Source: Methylobacterium cerastii
GTDB taxonomy: Bacteria; Pseudomonadota; Alphaproteobacteria; Rhizobiales; Beijerinckiaceae
NCBI RefSeq assembly: GCF_022179125.1
Contig: NZ_BPQG01000083.1
Coordinates: forward strand, 1 to 50,433
Direction of reading: 5' to 3'
Length of the DNA stretch: 50,433 nucleotides
How positions within the stretch are numbered: the stretch's first letter is position 1; every line of letters begins with the position of its first letter. The notes beneath the pieces are model-generated. The model saw nothing but the letters and a program-made list of their open reading frames with translations, was not told the DNA's origin and did not search any database. The translations under genes were made by a program, and so were the position numbers. Of this stretch, positions 39,499 through 48,511 are shown piece after piece.

Positions 39499-40392
39499 TC
39501 ATCCCCGGTAGCGCAGCGCCTCGACCAGCACGACGAACGCCGGCGAGGGCCGGCACACGGTCGGATAGTACAGGTGATAGCCTGAGAATGGCGGGCACCA
39601 GTCATCCAGCACCCGAGTGAGCCGACCGTCGTCCAGGCCGGCCTGCACCTGGTCCTGCGGCAGGTAGGCGATCCCGAACCCGTCGAGCGCCGCCTCCAGG
39701 ATCAGGGTGACCGTGTTGAAGACGAGTTGCCCCTCGACCCAGACGCGGACGTCCCGCCCGCCCTTCTCGAATTCCCAGGCATAGAGCCCCCCGAGCGTCG
39801 GCAGGCGCAGGTTGATGCAGGAATGGTCGGTGAGGTCCTCCGGCCGCTGGGGACCCGGACGACCCGCGAGGTAGGAGGGCGCCGCGACGGCGGCCATGCG
39901 CATGTCGGGCGCGATCCGCACCGCGGCCATGTCCTTGGCCACCGTCCCCCCCAGCCGGATGCCGGCGTCGATGCCCTCGGCGACGATGTCGGTTAGGCCG
40001 TAGTCGACGATGGTCTCGACCTTGATGTCCGGGTTACCCGGCAGGACGCGTCGGAGGGCGGGCCAGAGGACCGTTCGTGCCGCGTGTTCGTCCGCGGTGA
40101 TCCGAATGGTCCCAGCCGGCCTGCCGCGTATCTCGGCCAGGTCGACGAGGCCGGCCTCGATCTCGTCGAAGCGCGGCCCCACGGCCTTGAGGAGCCGCTC
40201 ACCTGCCTCGGTGGCCGACACGCTCCGGGTCGTGCGCGCAAGAAGCCGTATCCCCAAGCGCGCCTCAAGGGCCCGGACCGTCTGGCTTAGCGCCGGCTGC
40301 GATACTCCGAGCTGCGTGGCCGCCTTCGTGAAGCTGCCCGCCCGCGCCACGGCGACGAAGGCACTCAGGTCGTTCAGGCTCTCACGCAACAT
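39499..40392 (-). CDS. LysR-family transcriptional regulator
   Basis: A 297-residue regulator. The N-terminal winged helix has DLSAFVAVARAGSFTKAATQ, then VSQPALSQTVRALEARLGIRLLARTTRSV. A substrate-binding domain follows (from RGRPAGTIRITADEHAA, with PSYLAGRP and DLTDHSCINLR). This sequence pattern belongs to the large LysR subgroup (CrgA/AaeR-like) with a C-terminal AALDGFGIAYLP. It is divergent from the cupin-led operon at 40519 with a 126-bp shared gap, the usual layout for a LysR protein controlling that operon and itself. The inducer is unknown; a substrate or product of the PQQ dehydrogenase route is the obvious guess. Confidence 0.93.
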   Translation of the reverse strand: MLRESLNDLSAFVAVARAGSFTKAATQLGVSQPALSQTVRALEARLGIRLLARTTRSVSATEAGERLLKAVGPRFDEIEAGLVDLAEIRGRPAGTIRITADEHAARTVLWPALRRVLPGNPDIKVETIVDYGLTDIVAEGIDAGIRLGGTVAKDMAAVRIAPDMRMAAVAAPSYLAGRPGPQRPEDLTDHSCINLRLPTLGGLYAWEFEKGGRDVRVWVEGQLVFNTVTLILEAALDGFGIAYLPQDQVQAGLDDGRLTRVLDDWCPPFSGYHLYYPTVCRPSPAFVVLVEALRYRG

Positions 40393-40518
40393 CCATAAGC
40401 TCTGCTCATGACCCCATGTTCATTTGAGCACCTAATCGGGTTCGCACCCAAACGCTAGTTTCCGATCCAGCATCGCCGGGGGCCTTCGCGCTCCCGGACC
40501 CATCGATCACGACGGAGC
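40393..40518. promoter_or_regulatory. Divergent LysR/cupin promoter region
   Basis: A 126-bp gap carrying both start regions. An imperfect dyad CTCATGA...TTCATTTGAG lies at about 40406-40430 and could be a LysR site; the fit is weak. GGAG precedes the cupin ATG. Confidence 0.45.
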
Positions 40519-40920
40519 ATGGCCATGGACATCAAACGCGCGGGCTCGCAGCCCTCCGGCAAGGGCCCGGACGAATGGTTCACCGGTACGGTCCGCATCG
40601 ACCCGCTCTTCGGCGCGACGGAGCCGGCCCGCACCAGCGGAGCCCTCGTGACCTTCGAGCCCGGCGCCCGCACGGCTTGGCACACCCATCCGCTCGGCCA
40701 GACCCTGGTCGTCACGGCGGGTTGCGGTCGGGTCCAGCGCGAGGGCGGTCCCATCGAGGAGATCCGTCCCGGCGACGTGATCTGGTTCCCGCCCGGCGAG
40801 AGGCATTGGCATGGGGCCGGCCCGACCACCGCCATGAGCCACATGGCCATCCAGGAGGCGCTGAACGGCAGCCCCGTCGACTGGATGGAGAAGGTCTCCG
40901 ACCGGCAGTACGGCGCCTGA
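40519..40920 (+). CDS. Single-domain cupin protein
   Basis: 133 residues, a small beta-barrel metalloprotein. Cupin motif 1 is [19 protein letters not shown], with HTH supplying metal histidines, and motif 2 is [19 protein letters not shown]. Similar proteins are often found beside sugar or aromatic catabolic genes and may act as isomerases, dioxygenases or hydroxynitrile lyase-like enzymes; nothing here picks one. It is the first gene of the LysR-linked run, 44 bp before the MFS gene. The ATG at 40519 has GGAG six bases before it. Confidence 0.9.
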   Translation: MAMDIKRAGSQPSGKGPDEWFTGTVRIDPLFGATEPARTSGALVTFEPGARTAWHTHPLGQTLVVTAGCGRVQREGGPIEEIRPGDVIWFPPGERHWHGAGPTTAMSHMAIQEALNGSPVDWMEKVSDRQYGA

Positions 40921-40964
40921 AGACCGCCCTCGACCTCGAACATCCAGGAAGGGGCAGCCTGCCC

Positions 40965-42167
40965 ATGAACCCGAACCATGCCTGCGCGGACGATGCCGCC
41001 TTCGGTCGCGAGACGGCGGCCCGCGGATGGGGCGCGGTGTTCGCCATGACCCTTTGCGTCGCGACGCTCATCGCCTCCGAGTTCATGCCCGTCAGCCTGC
41101 TGACGCCGCTCGCGGCCGACCTCCACATGACCGAGGGGCATGCCGGCCAGGCCATCGCCGTCTCCGGCCTGTTCGCGGTCATCACCAGCCTCGTCATCTC
41201 CACGGCCACGCGCGGGATCGACCGCCGCACCGTCTTGCTCGTGCTCACCGTCCTGATGATCGCCTCGGGCCTGATGGTGGCCTTCGCGCCGAACACCGCG
41301 GTCTTCATGGCCGGGCGTGCCCTGGTAGGCGTCGTCATCGGCGGCTTCTGGTCGATGTCGACCGCGACGGTCATGCGTCTCGTACCGGAGTCCGAGCTTC
41401 CCCGTGCGCTGGGCCTGCTCAACGGCGGCAACGCCCTGGCGACCACGGTCGCGGCGCCGCTGGGCAGCTTCCTCGGGGCGTATATCGGCTGGCGCGGCGC
41501 TTTCTTCTGCGTCGTCCCGCTGGGGGCCGTGACACTGGCTTGGCTCTTCATGAGCCTGCCTGCGATGCCCTCCGCCCGGACAGCCAACGGCGGCACCGTC
41601 TTCCGGGTCCTGCGCAAGCGCCAGGTGCCTCTAGGTATGCTCTCGGTCTCGCTGTTCTTCCTCGGGCAGTTTGCCCTCTACACCTACCTGCGCCCGTTCC
41701 TGGAGACGGTGCCGCGCGTGGATGTGGCCACGCTGTCGCTCATCCTGTTCGGCACCGGCGCGGCGGGTCTCGTCGGAACCTACCTGATCGGGTTCCTGCT
41801 CAAGACACGCCTCTTCAGCCTGCTGATCGCCATGCCTCTCGTGATGGCGATCATCGCCGTCGCCCTGACGGTGGTCGGCGGGTCATCGGTTGCGTCGGCG
41901 ACGCTGCTCGCCGGATGGGGCCTGGTCGCCACCGCGGCACCCGTGGCGTGGTGGACCTGGCTGAGCCGGGCGCTGCCCGACGAGGCCGAGGCCGGCGGCG
42001 GGTTGCTCGTCGCCGTGGTGCAACTCGCCATCGCCCTCGGGGCCACCCTTGGCGGCCTCGCCTACGACGCGAGCGGCTACCGCGCCACCTTCGCGGTCAG
42101 CGCCGCCGCGCTCTGCGCCTCGGCCCTGGTCGCGGCCCTCGCCTGGCGCCAGCGGCCGAACGCCTGA
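40965..42167 (+). CDS. MFS transporter (DHA1/arabinose-efflux type)
   Basis: A 400-residue inner-membrane transporter with twelve predicted helices. The first is GAVFAMTLCVATLIASEFMP. The loop-2/3 motif appears as ATRGIDRRTVLL, and the second half starts after an internal loop at about residue 205 (RVLRKRQVPLGML). The pattern EFMPVSLLTPLAADLHMTEG is that of the DHA1 family (AraJ/NepI/YdhP-like), usually exporters of sugars, purines or drugs. I chose ATG at 40965, which follows AGGAAGGGG; a longer frame upstream covers the cupin gene in another frame. In this operon it may export or take up the sugar acid made in the periplasm. Confidence 0.9.
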   Translation: MNPNHACADDAAFGRETAARGWGAVFAMTLCVATLIASEFMPVSLLTPLAADLHMTEGHAGQAIAVSGLFAVITSLVISTATRGIDRRTVLLVLTVLMIASGLMVAFAPNTAVFMAGRALVGVVIGGFWSMSTATVMRLVPESELPRALGLLNGGNALATTVAAPLGSFLGAYIGWRGAFFCVVPLGAVTLAWLFMSLPAMPSARTANGGTVFRVLRKRQVPLGMLSVSLFFLGQFALYTYLRPFLETVPRVDVATLSLILFGTGAAGLVGTYLIGFLLKTRLFSLLIAMPLVMAIIAVALTVVGGSSVASATLLAGWGLVATAAPVAWWTWLSRALPDEAEAGGGLLVAVVQLAIALGATLGGLAYDASGYRATFAVSAAALCASALVAALAWRQRPNA

Positions 42168-42206
42168 ACCCCGAAATCCCGCCCAAACCGATACCGAGGA
42201 ACCCCC

Positions 42207-42968
42207 ATGCAGATCACCTTCGAGAACAAGGTCGCCCTCGTCACCGGCGCGGCCATGGGCGTGGGTCTGGCGACCGCCCGGATGTTCGCCGAGGCGGGCG
42301 CCGCCGTCGTGCTGTCCGACCAGAACGAGGAGGCTTTGCGAGCCGCCACGGATCGCCTGGAGGCGGAGGGCCATCGGGTGCTCGGCGTTCGCTGCGACGT
42401 CAGCAAGGCTGACGATGTGGCCGCGATGGTCCGGCGCACGGTCGACACCTACGGCCGCCTCGACGCCGCCTTCAACAACGCCGGCATCCAGATCCCGGCC
42501 AACGACGTCGTGGACGTCCCGGACGCGGACTACGAGCGGGTCATGGCGGTGAACCTGCGCGGCGTCTGGAACTGCATGCAGGCCGAACTGCGCCAGATGC
42601 AGGCCCAGGGCAGCGGCGCCATCGTCAACTGCTCGTCCATCGGAGGGCTCATCGGCAATCCCGGCCTCGCCGCCTATCACGGCACCAAGTACGGCGTGAT
42701 CGGGATGACCCAGAGCGCGGCCCTGGAGAACGCTCCGCGCGGCATTCGGCTGAACGCCGTCTGCCCCGGAACCATCGACACCCCGATGGTCGCCAAGATG
42801 CTCAAGGAGCAGCCCGAGGCGATGGACGTCATCATGGGCAAGCAGCCCAACAAGCGCCTCGGCCGGCCCGAGGAGGTCGCCGCAGCCGTACTGTTCCTCT
42901 GCAGCGACGCGGCGAGCTTCGTCCTCGGCGTCGCCCTGCCGGTCGACGGTGGCTACACCGCCACCTGA
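42207..42968 (+). CDS. Short-chain dehydrogenase/reductase (SDR)
   Basis: A 253-residue classical SDR. It has the NAD(P) motif VTGAAMGVGLA, an Asp after beta 2 (VVLSDQN) that favours NAD(H), NNAG, the catalytic Ser in NCSSIGG, and Tyr/Lys in YHGTKYG. The ending VLFLCSDAASFVLGVALPVD is typical of glucose 1-dehydrogenase/3-oxoacyl reductase-like members. GAGGAA lies before the ATG. It follows the MFS gene by 39 bp and is similar, but not near-identical, to the SDR at the operon end. In context it may oxidise or reduce a sugar, polyol or ketone. Confidence 0.92.
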   Translation: MQITFENKVALVTGAAMGVGLATARMFAEAGAAVVLSDQNEEALRAATDRLEAEGHRVLGVRCDVSKADDVAAMVRRTVDTYGRLDAAFNNAGIQIPANDVVDVPDADYERVMAVNLRGVWNCMQAELRQMQAQGSGAIVNCSSIGGLIGNPGLAAYHGTKYGVIGMTQSAALENAPRGIRLNAVCPGTIDTPMVAKMLKEQPEAMDVIMGKQPNKRLGRPEEVAAAVLFLCSDAASFVLGVALPVDGGYTAT

Positions 42969-42978
42969 GGGGTCGACC

Positions 42979-43464
42979 ATGCGACGCAACGTGTCCGCGC
43001 CGGCGCTCCTGGCAGCCATACTCGCCAGCGTGTCCGCGCTCCACGCCGCACCCGGCCCCGGGCCCCGCACTCCCGGCCCCAAAACCGAAAAGGCACCCGC
43101 CATGGAGACCGTGCAAATCCGATTGGGCACCGCGAACGGCGAGAGCGTCACCGCGACGCTCGGCGGCGGCGCGTCCGCCCGCGCGTTTCGCGCTCTCCTG
43201 CCCCTTACGGTGGAGCTGACCGACTTCAACGCGACGGAGAAGATCGCGGACCTGCCGAAGCGTCTCGCGACCGAGGGCGAGCCGCCGGGTGTCGATCCGG
43301 AGCCCGGCGACCTGGCCTACTACGCCCCCTGGGGCAACCTCGCGATCTTCTACAAGGACTTCACCTATTCGCGCGGGCTCGTGCGCCTCGGCCGGTTGGA
43401 CCGCATCCCCGATGCCTTCCGGAAGTCCGCCCCGGTCAAGGTGACCATCGAGGCCGTCCCATGA
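42979..43464 (+). CDS. Exported cyclophilin-like domain protein
   Basis: 161 residues with a signal peptide (RRNVSAPALLAAILASVSALHA) and a Pro/Gly-rich linker. The domain then matches the cyclophilin-like fold seen in small bacterial proteins: VQIRLGTANGESVTATL, ARAFRALLPLTVELTDF, EPGDLAYYAPWGNLAIFYKD and LVRLGRLDRIPDAFR. Members of this group do not keep the residues of active peptidyl-prolyl isomerases, and their role is not known. GAGGGGT before the ATG at 42979 sets the start, ten bases after the SDR stop. Its end overlaps the lactonase start by four bases (ATGA). Confidence 0.82.
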   Translation: MRRNVSAPALLAAILASVSALHAAPGPGPRTPGPKTEKAPAMETVQIRLGTANGESVTATLGGGASARAFRALLPLTVELTDFNATEKIADLPKRLATEGEPPGVDPEPGDLAYYAPWGNLAIFYKDFTYSRGLVRLGRLDRIPDAFRKSAPVKVTIEAVP

Positions 43465-44504
43465 CGCGGGGATTACGGAACAGGCACGCCCTTGCCCTGA
43501 CGCTCGCCGTCGTGGGCTGCCTCTCGGGAGCGACCGGTGCGAGTTCGGCCGAGGATGCGATGAACCAGCTAGCCTACGACGCCCAGACACGCGGACCCGT
43601 GCCCATTCCGCCAGGGGAGCGCGACCTGCAGAGCGTTGTCGCGCAAGCCTGGTTCAAGGTGTCGGATGAGGGCGTCCCCCTGGAAGGGCCTTCCTTCGAC
43701 CGGGCGGGCGACCTGCTGTTCACCGATGCCGGTACCGGCCGCGTGCTTCGGCTTACGGCGGACAAGCGCCTGACCACGGTCGTGCCGACCAACGACCTCA
43801 ACCTCGGCGGCCTCGCGATCCATAAGGACGGCCGCATCTTCGCCGCCGGAACCGGCGGCTTCAAGCGCGGCACCATCGTCTCTGTGCGACCCGACGGCTC
43901 GGACATGCGGACCGTCATCCCGCCGGAGGCGGGGTACGTCGTCAACGACCTCGTCTTCGATGCCGAGGGCGGCTTCTACTTCACCGACTTCCGGGGCACC
44001 TCGACCGATCCGAAGGGGGGCGCCTACTACGTGGCGCCGGACCTCACGACCGTCACCCCGATCCTGCCGAACCTCGCGCTGGCCAACGGCGTGGCGTTGA
44101 GCCCGGACGGCAAGACCCTGTGGGTCACCGAGTTCGGTCGCAACCTGCTGCACCGGGTCGACCTCGCCGACGCGACCACCCCCACCCCGCTCGGCACGGC
44201 GGTGGCCTACCACTTCACCGGTCCGCCGCCCGACTCGATGCGCGCCGACTCCGATGGCAACCTCTACGTCGCCCTGTACGGCCAGGGCCGCGTGCTGGCG
44301 TTCAACCGCAACGGCATCCCCATTGGCCAGGTGCTGCTGCCCGGCCGAGACGACGGCCACAACCTGCGCTCCACTAGCATGGCGCTGCGGCCGGGCACCG
44401 ACGACCTCCTCATCGTCACGAACGACGGCCCGGGTGGCCAGGGCTCCATGATCTTCCACGCCAAGGCATTCGCGAAAGCACTGCCACTCTTCTCGCACCA
44501 GTGA
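43461..44504 (+). CDS. Exported SMP-30/gluconolactonase-like beta-propeller protein
   Basis: 347 residues with a signal peptide (ALALTLAVVGCLSGATGASS), so probably periplasmic. The six-bladed propeller repeats include VPLEGPSFDRAGDLLFTDAG, GGLAIHKDGRIFAAG, YVVNDLVFDAEGGFYFTDFRG and LANGVALSPDGKTLWVTEFG, with metal-binding Glu, Asn and Asp in places expected for the SMP-30 family. Such enzymes hydrolyse sugar lactones with Ca2+ or Zn2+. Next to a PQQ dehydrogenase that would make lactones in the periplasm, a lactonase role is well supported by context but unproven. The gene is coupled on both sides: ATGA overlap before, and a TGATG junction with the dehydrogenase after. Confidence 0.87.
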   Translation: MTRGLRNRHALALTLAVVGCLSGATGASSAEDAMNQLAYDAQTRGPVPIPPGERDLQSVVAQAWFKVSDEGVPLEGPSFDRAGDLLFTDAGTGRVLRLTADKRLTTVVPTNDLNLGGLAIHKDGRIFAAGTGGFKRGTIVSVRPDGSDMRTVIPPEAGYVVNDLVFDAEGGFYFTDFRGTSTDPKGGAYYVAPDLTTVTPILPNLALANGVALSPDGKTLWVTEFGRNLLHRVDLADATTPTPLGTAVAYHFTGPPPDSMRADSDGNLYVALYGQGRVLAFNRNGIPIGQVLLPGRDDGHNLRSTSMALRPGTDDLLIVTNDGPGGQGSMIFHAKAFAKALPLFSHQ

Positions 44505-46957
44505 TGGCCGCCTCCGGTTCCGCGCCAGAAAGCACCCTCATGAAGACCAAAGTCGCGGTGCCCCCATCGGCGCGCACCGCAGTCCGTGATGGCCCTATGG
44601 CGATCTGGACGCGGCGAGCGGTAGCCTCCCTGCTCGTTCTCATCGGGCTCGGCCTGGCTGCCGGGGGCGCGGTACTAGCCTGGTCCGGCGGCTCGCCGTA
44701 CTACCTGCTGACCGGGATCGCCCTCCTGGCGAGCGGCGTCCTCGTCTGGCGTCGCGACCAGAGGGGCGTCCCGCTCTTCGCGGCGATGCTGGTCTGGACG
44801 ACCGCCTGGGCCGTCTGGGAGGTGGGCTTCGATCCCTGGCAGCTCCTGCCACGGCTGCTCGCGCCCTTCGTCCTCGGACTAGCGCTCCTGTTGCCGCCCG
44901 TCCGGAGCGGCGGGCCCCGCAGGCTCACCGGTGCATGGGGATGGCCGGCCTTCGCCGGGGCCCTGATCTTCGCCGTGGTCGCGGGCGGTGCCCTGCACCC
45001 GGAGGCACCGGCCGAGCCCATCCTGCGCCGTGGCGTCGCCGAGCGTGCGCCCGGCACCCTGCCGCAACCCCTGGCCCAGATCACGGGCGAGGACTGGCCG
45101 AGCTTCGGCAACGACCAAGGCGGCACGCGCTTCAGCCCGCTCACGGACCTGACCCCGCAGAACGTCGGCAAGCTTGAGGTGGCGTGGGAGGCCGAGACCG
45201 GCCCGGACACGCCCGGACCGGCGACCGCCCTTGAGGCGACGCCGATCATGGTCGGCGACGCCCTCTACCTGTGCGACGGCCACAACCGCGTCCTCGCCCT
45301 CGACGCCGAGACCGGGCGCGAGCGTTGGCGCCACGACATGTCGAACGGCACCCCGCCCTCGGGCAAGCCGTGCCGCGGCGTCGCCCATTACCGCGTGCCA
45401 AACGCGACCGGCATGTGCGCCACCCGCATCATCGCGGCGAGCCAGACCCCCGAGCTGATCGCCCTCGACGCCGCCACCGGCAAGCCCTGCACCGACTTCG
45501 GCAAGGGCGGACGCGTCGACCTGCGCGAGGGTATCAGCACCTACCCCGCCGGTCAGTATTACGTGAGCTCGGCCCCTCAGATCATCCGCGGCAAGGCGGT
45601 GGTGGGTGGCGGCATCCCCGATGGCCAGTTCTGGGGCGGCCCGTCCGGCGTGATCCGCGCCTTCGACGCCCGGACCGGCGAACTGTCCTGGGCCTTCGAT
45701 CCCGGCCATCCCGACCGGATCGGCGCGCCGCCGGCCGGGGAAACCTACACGCCGTCCTCGCCCAACAGCTGGGCGCCGATCAGCGCCGACGAGGCGCTCG
45801 GGCTGGTTTACCTGCCGATGGGCAACGCCACGCCAGACAATTTCGGCGGCCTGCGCCGGCCCTTCGACGAGGAGGTCTCCAGCGCCGTCATCGCCCTCGA
45901 CGCCGAGACCGGCCGCCTGCGTTGGCGCTTCCAGGCCACCCACCACGACATCTGGGACTACGACACCCCCTCGCAGCCGACCCTCGTCGACATGCCCACC
46001 GCGAACGGCGTGCGGCCCGCCCTGATCCAGCCGACCAAGCGCGGCGAGATCTTCGTGCTCGACCGCGAGACCGGGCAGCAGATCAAGCCGGTGACCGAGG
46101 TGGCGGCACCGCAGGGGGATCTCGGCCCGGGCGAGCGCCTGTCGCCGACCCAGCCCGCCTCCCTCGACCTGCCGGCATTCCGGGGAGCGACCCTGCGGGA
46201 GTCGGACATGTGGGGCGCGACTCCCGTCGACCAGATGCTGTGCCGCATCCTGTTCCGGCAATCGCGCTACGAGGGGCACCTGACGCCGATAACGCTGGGC
46301 AAGCCCGTCCTGATCGATCCGGGCTCGGTCGGCGGCGTCAACTGGGGCAGCGCCTCGATCGACGTCGACCGCGGCATCATGGTCGCGAACTGGATGCGGT
46401 TCCCCGACCGGGTCGAGCTCGTGACCCGCAAGGTGGCGAACCGGCGCAAGCTGAAGCTGTCGGACGGGCAAAGCCCCGGTGGCGACGCCGACCGGCCGAT
46501 GCTGAACACGCCCTACGGTGCCTATGGCGGCCTGTTCATGTCGCCGCTCGGCGTGCCCTGCACCGCGCCACCCTGGGGCCTGATCGCCGCGGTGGACCTG
46601 TCGAGCGGACGCTTGCTCTGGTCCAAGCCGCTCGGGACCGCCCGTGACACCGGGCCGTTCAACATCCCGTCGATGCTGCCGCTGACGGTGGGCACGCCGG
46701 TTTCGGGCGGCGCCGTCACCACGCGCGGCGGCCTCGTCTTCGTCGGCGCCAGCATGGACCGCACCTTCCGGGCGCTCGACGCCGCGACCGGGCGGGAGCT
46801 CTGGCAGGCCCGGCTTCCGGGCGGCGGCAACGCCACGCCGATGACCTACCGCAGCCCGGTGAGCGGCCGCCAGTTCGTGGTGGTGGCGGCCGGCGGCAAG
46901 CCCCCGCTCACCATCAGCCTCGGCACCAAGCTCGTTGCCTACGCGCTGCCGCGCTGA
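44504..46957 (+). CDS. Membrane-bound PQQ-dependent glucose/quinate-type dehydrogenase
   Basis: About 817 residues, full length for this quinoprotein family. Four to five transmembrane helices occupy roughly residues 30-160 and anchor it in the inner membrane, with the catalytic eight-bladed propeller in the periplasm. Family landmarks are DWPSFGNDQGGTRFSPL, SPNSWAPISADEALGLVYLP, GNATPDN, HHDIWDYDTPSQPT and QPTKRGEIFVLDRETG, the last with the PQQ-contacting Lys. It passes electrons to ubiquinone and oxidises aldoses, quinate, shikimate or inositol; the substrate is not fixed by what I can read. The start is ATG 44504 or the adjacent GTG 44501. No pqq biosynthesis gene is in the window, so the cofactor must come from elsewhere, as expected in methylotrophs. 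Confidence 0.93.
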   Translation: MAASGSAPESTLMKTKVAVPPSARTAVRDGPMAIWTRRAVASLLVLIGLGLAAGGAVLAWSGGSPYYLLTGIALLASGVLVWRRDQRGVPLFAAMLVWTTAWAVWEVGFDPWQLLPRLLAPFVLGLALLLPPVRSGGPRRLTGAWGWPAFAGALIFAVVAGGALHPEAPAEPILRRGVAERAPGTLPQPLAQITGEDWPSFGNDQGGTRFSPLTDLTPQNVGKLEVAWEAETGPDTPGPATALEATPIMVGDALYLCDGHNRVLALDAETGRERWRHDMSNGTPPSGKPCRGVAHYRVPNATGMCATRIIAASQTPELIALDAATGKPCTDFGKGGRVDLREGISTYPAGQYYVSSAPQIIRGKAVVGGGIPDGQFWGGPSGVIRAFDARTGELSWAFDPGHPDRIGAPPAGETYTPSSPNSWAPISADEALGLVYLPMGNATPDNFGGLRRPFDEEVSSAVIALDAETGRLRWRFQATHHDIWDYDTPSQPTLVDMPTANGVRPALIQPTKRGEIFVLDRETGQQIKPVTEVAAPQGDLGPGERLSPTQPASLDLPAFRGATLRESDMWGATPVDQMLCRILFRQSRYEGHLTPITLGKPVLIDPGSVGGVNWGSASIDVDRGIMVANWMRFPDRVELVTRKVANRRKLKLSDGQSPGGDADRPMLNTPYGAYGGLFMSPLGVPCTAPPWGLIAAVDLSSGRLLWSKPLGTARDTGPFNIPSMLPLTVGTPVSGGAVTTRGGLVFVGASMDRTFRALDAATGRELWQARLPGGGNATPMTYRSPVSGRQFVVVAAGGKPPLTISLGTKLVAYALPR

Positions 46958-47015
46958 ACCCGTCCGTAAGGCCTTCCGAGGCCGCGCGGTGATCACGCAG
47001 ATTCCGGAGATACCG

Positions 47016-47789
47016 ATGACCCAGACCCATGATTTCACCGGCAAGGTCGCCTTCGTAACAGGTGCGACGAGCGGCATCGGGCGCGCCACCGCCCTGGCGT
47101 TCGCCAAGGCTGGCGCCGCCGTCACGGTCGCCGACGTGTCCGAGGAGGGCAACCTGGAGACCGCCCGCCTGATCGAGGAGGTCGGTGGCCGCGTGCTCGC
47201 GGTGCGGTGCGACGTGAGCAAGGCCGAGGACGTGAAGGCCGCGCTCGACCGGACCATCCAGACCTTCGGGAAGCTCGACTTCGCCTTCAACAACGCCGGC
47301 ATCGAGCAGCCGGTGGCCCCGGTGTCCGAGATCGAGGACGAGGACGAGGACTTCGACCGCCTCGTCGCGATCAACCTGCGGGGGATGTTTCTCTGCCTGA
47401 AGCACCAGGTCCCGCTGCTGCTGAGGAACGGTGGCGGCGCCATCGTCAACACCTCTTCCGGCGCGGGCGTGAAGGGCATCGCTGGCCAGGCCGCCTATGC
47501 CTCGACCAAGCACGCCGTGATCGGCATGACCAAAAGCGCCGCCCTCGACTATGCGAAGGATGGAATTCGCATCAATGCGGTCTGCCCCGGCATCATCGAC
47601 ACCCCGATGATGCAACGGTTCACCGGCGGCACCCCGGAGGGCCTGGCACGGGTGATCGCGCAGGAGCCCGTCGGGCGAATGGGGAGGCCCGAGGAGATCA
47701 CGGCGGCGGTGCTTTACCTATGCTCGGACATGGCAGCCTTCGTGATCGGGCACGCCATGGTAGTCGACGGCGGCCAGACGGTTGGCTGA
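47016..47789 (+). CDS. Second short-chain dehydrogenase/reductase of the PQQ operon
   Basis: A 257-residue SDR with VTGATSGIGRA, an Asp in VTVADVS (NAD-type), NNAG, the Ser in NTSSGAG, and Tyr/Lys in YASTKHA. An acidic insert (SEIEDEDEDFDRL) sits before the Ser motif. ATG at 47016 follows CGGAGA, 58 bp after the dehydrogenase stop. Its sequence resembles the SDR at 42207 (both use NAVCPGxIDTPM), so they arose by duplication or belong to one subfamily. It is the last gene of the run. Confidence 0.92.
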   Translation: MTQTHDFTGKVAFVTGATSGIGRATALAFAKAGAAVTVADVSEEGNLETARLIEEVGGRVLAVRCDVSKAEDVKAALDRTIQTFGKLDFAFNNAGIEQPVAPVSEIEDEDEDFDRLVAINLRGMFLCLKHQVPLLLRNGGGAIVNTSSGAGVKGIAGQAAYASTKHAVIGMTKSAALDYAKDGIRINAVCPGIIDTPMMQRFTGGTPEGLARVIAQEPVGRMGRPEEITAAVLYLCSDMAAFVIGHAMVVDGGQTVG

Positions 47790-48049
47790 CGCCTGCACCC
47801 AGAACGGGAAAGCAGCGCAAAATATACCGCGTGTCCCTGGTCGGCCAACCCGAGGCCAAGTCTACAGCCCCCTCTTCCTAAGCAGACGTGCAGCTTCCGA
47901 CCCAACTTCGCCTTTGAGGAGCTCCAACCTAAAGCTCGAAAGCAGACATCTCGCAACGAAGCGGTCGCTACACGGCAACCATGCTTGTGCGCCGACGACG
48001 GAGGGAAAATTCACCCAGAGGCAGTCGAGCAGAGATCAACGGCCTCAAG

Positions 48050-48244
48050 TTAAGGCACCTCTTCCCTCGGGGAACGCTCACTGCGCGGCGCATAGAGTGA
48101 GAGCCCTTCGGCTTTCTTCGCTTGGATGCGTTCGCGAAGGGACACTGCCCGCTGTGCAATGGCAGCGGCATCGCATCGGCGGCAGGGTCCACCGCGACCG
48201 GCGGCCTTACAGTCGGCGGGATGCTGGCATGTACGGCGTGGCAT
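48050..48244 (-). CDS. Small Cys-rich hypothetical protein, possible zinc finger
   Basis: A 64-residue basic protein. Four cysteines and a His are arranged as CQHPADC...GGPCRRCDAAA, a plausible zinc site, followed by a helix RAVSLRERIQAKKAEG. I do not know the family by name; similar short CxxP...CRRC proteins appear in methylobacterial accessory DNA. No good Shine-Dalgarno precedes the ATG, so a chance frame cannot be excluded. It lies in an unremarkable intergenic stretch of mixed composition. Confidence 0.42.
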   Translation of the reverse strand: MPRRTCQHPADCKAAGRGGPCRRCDAAAIAQRAVSLRERIQAKKAEGLSLYAPRSERSPREEVP

Positions 48245-48277
48245 GACGGCGAGGAACAGTCATATCGCTGTCGGCAG

Positions 48278-48511
48278 TTAGGCCCTGGACGCCAAGGCGC
48301 AAGCCTTGGGTACGGCGCCTTCGTCCGAGAGGGCTTCCAGCTCTCTCAGGCTCAGGATGCGGCCGTCCGGTCCCGTGATGGTAACGTCAGTCAGCTTGCT
48401 CTGGATCAGGTCACGGTTCTTGCGCACAGCCCATTCCGGCGTCGGACAGTTGTAGGTCACTGTGCCGTTCTTCGAGAGACCCCGAACGATGTAGAGTGGG
48501 CGCTCTACCAT
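48278..48511 (-). CDS. Small hypothetical protein (second of a coupled pair)
   Basis: About 77 residues, not recognised. It reads MVERPLYIVRGLSKNGTVTY, then CPTPEWAVRKNRDLIQSKLTDVTITGPDGRILSLRELEALS. The strand/helix pattern with GPDGRxLxLxEL suggests a compact alpha-beta fold. It starts at a TGATG junction with the gene before it, so its translation is coupled. No signal peptide is visible. Confidence 0.62.
   Translation of the reverse strand: MVERPLYIVRGLSKNGTVTYNCPTPEWAVRKNRDLIQSKLTDVTITGPDGRILSLRELEALSDEGAVPKACALASRA

Noticed and set aside
47782-48246. 154-codon plus-strand frame after the last SDR
   Set aside because: Mixed composition, no motif, no Shine-Dalgarno; the minus-strand small Cys-rich frame is somewhat more protein-like.
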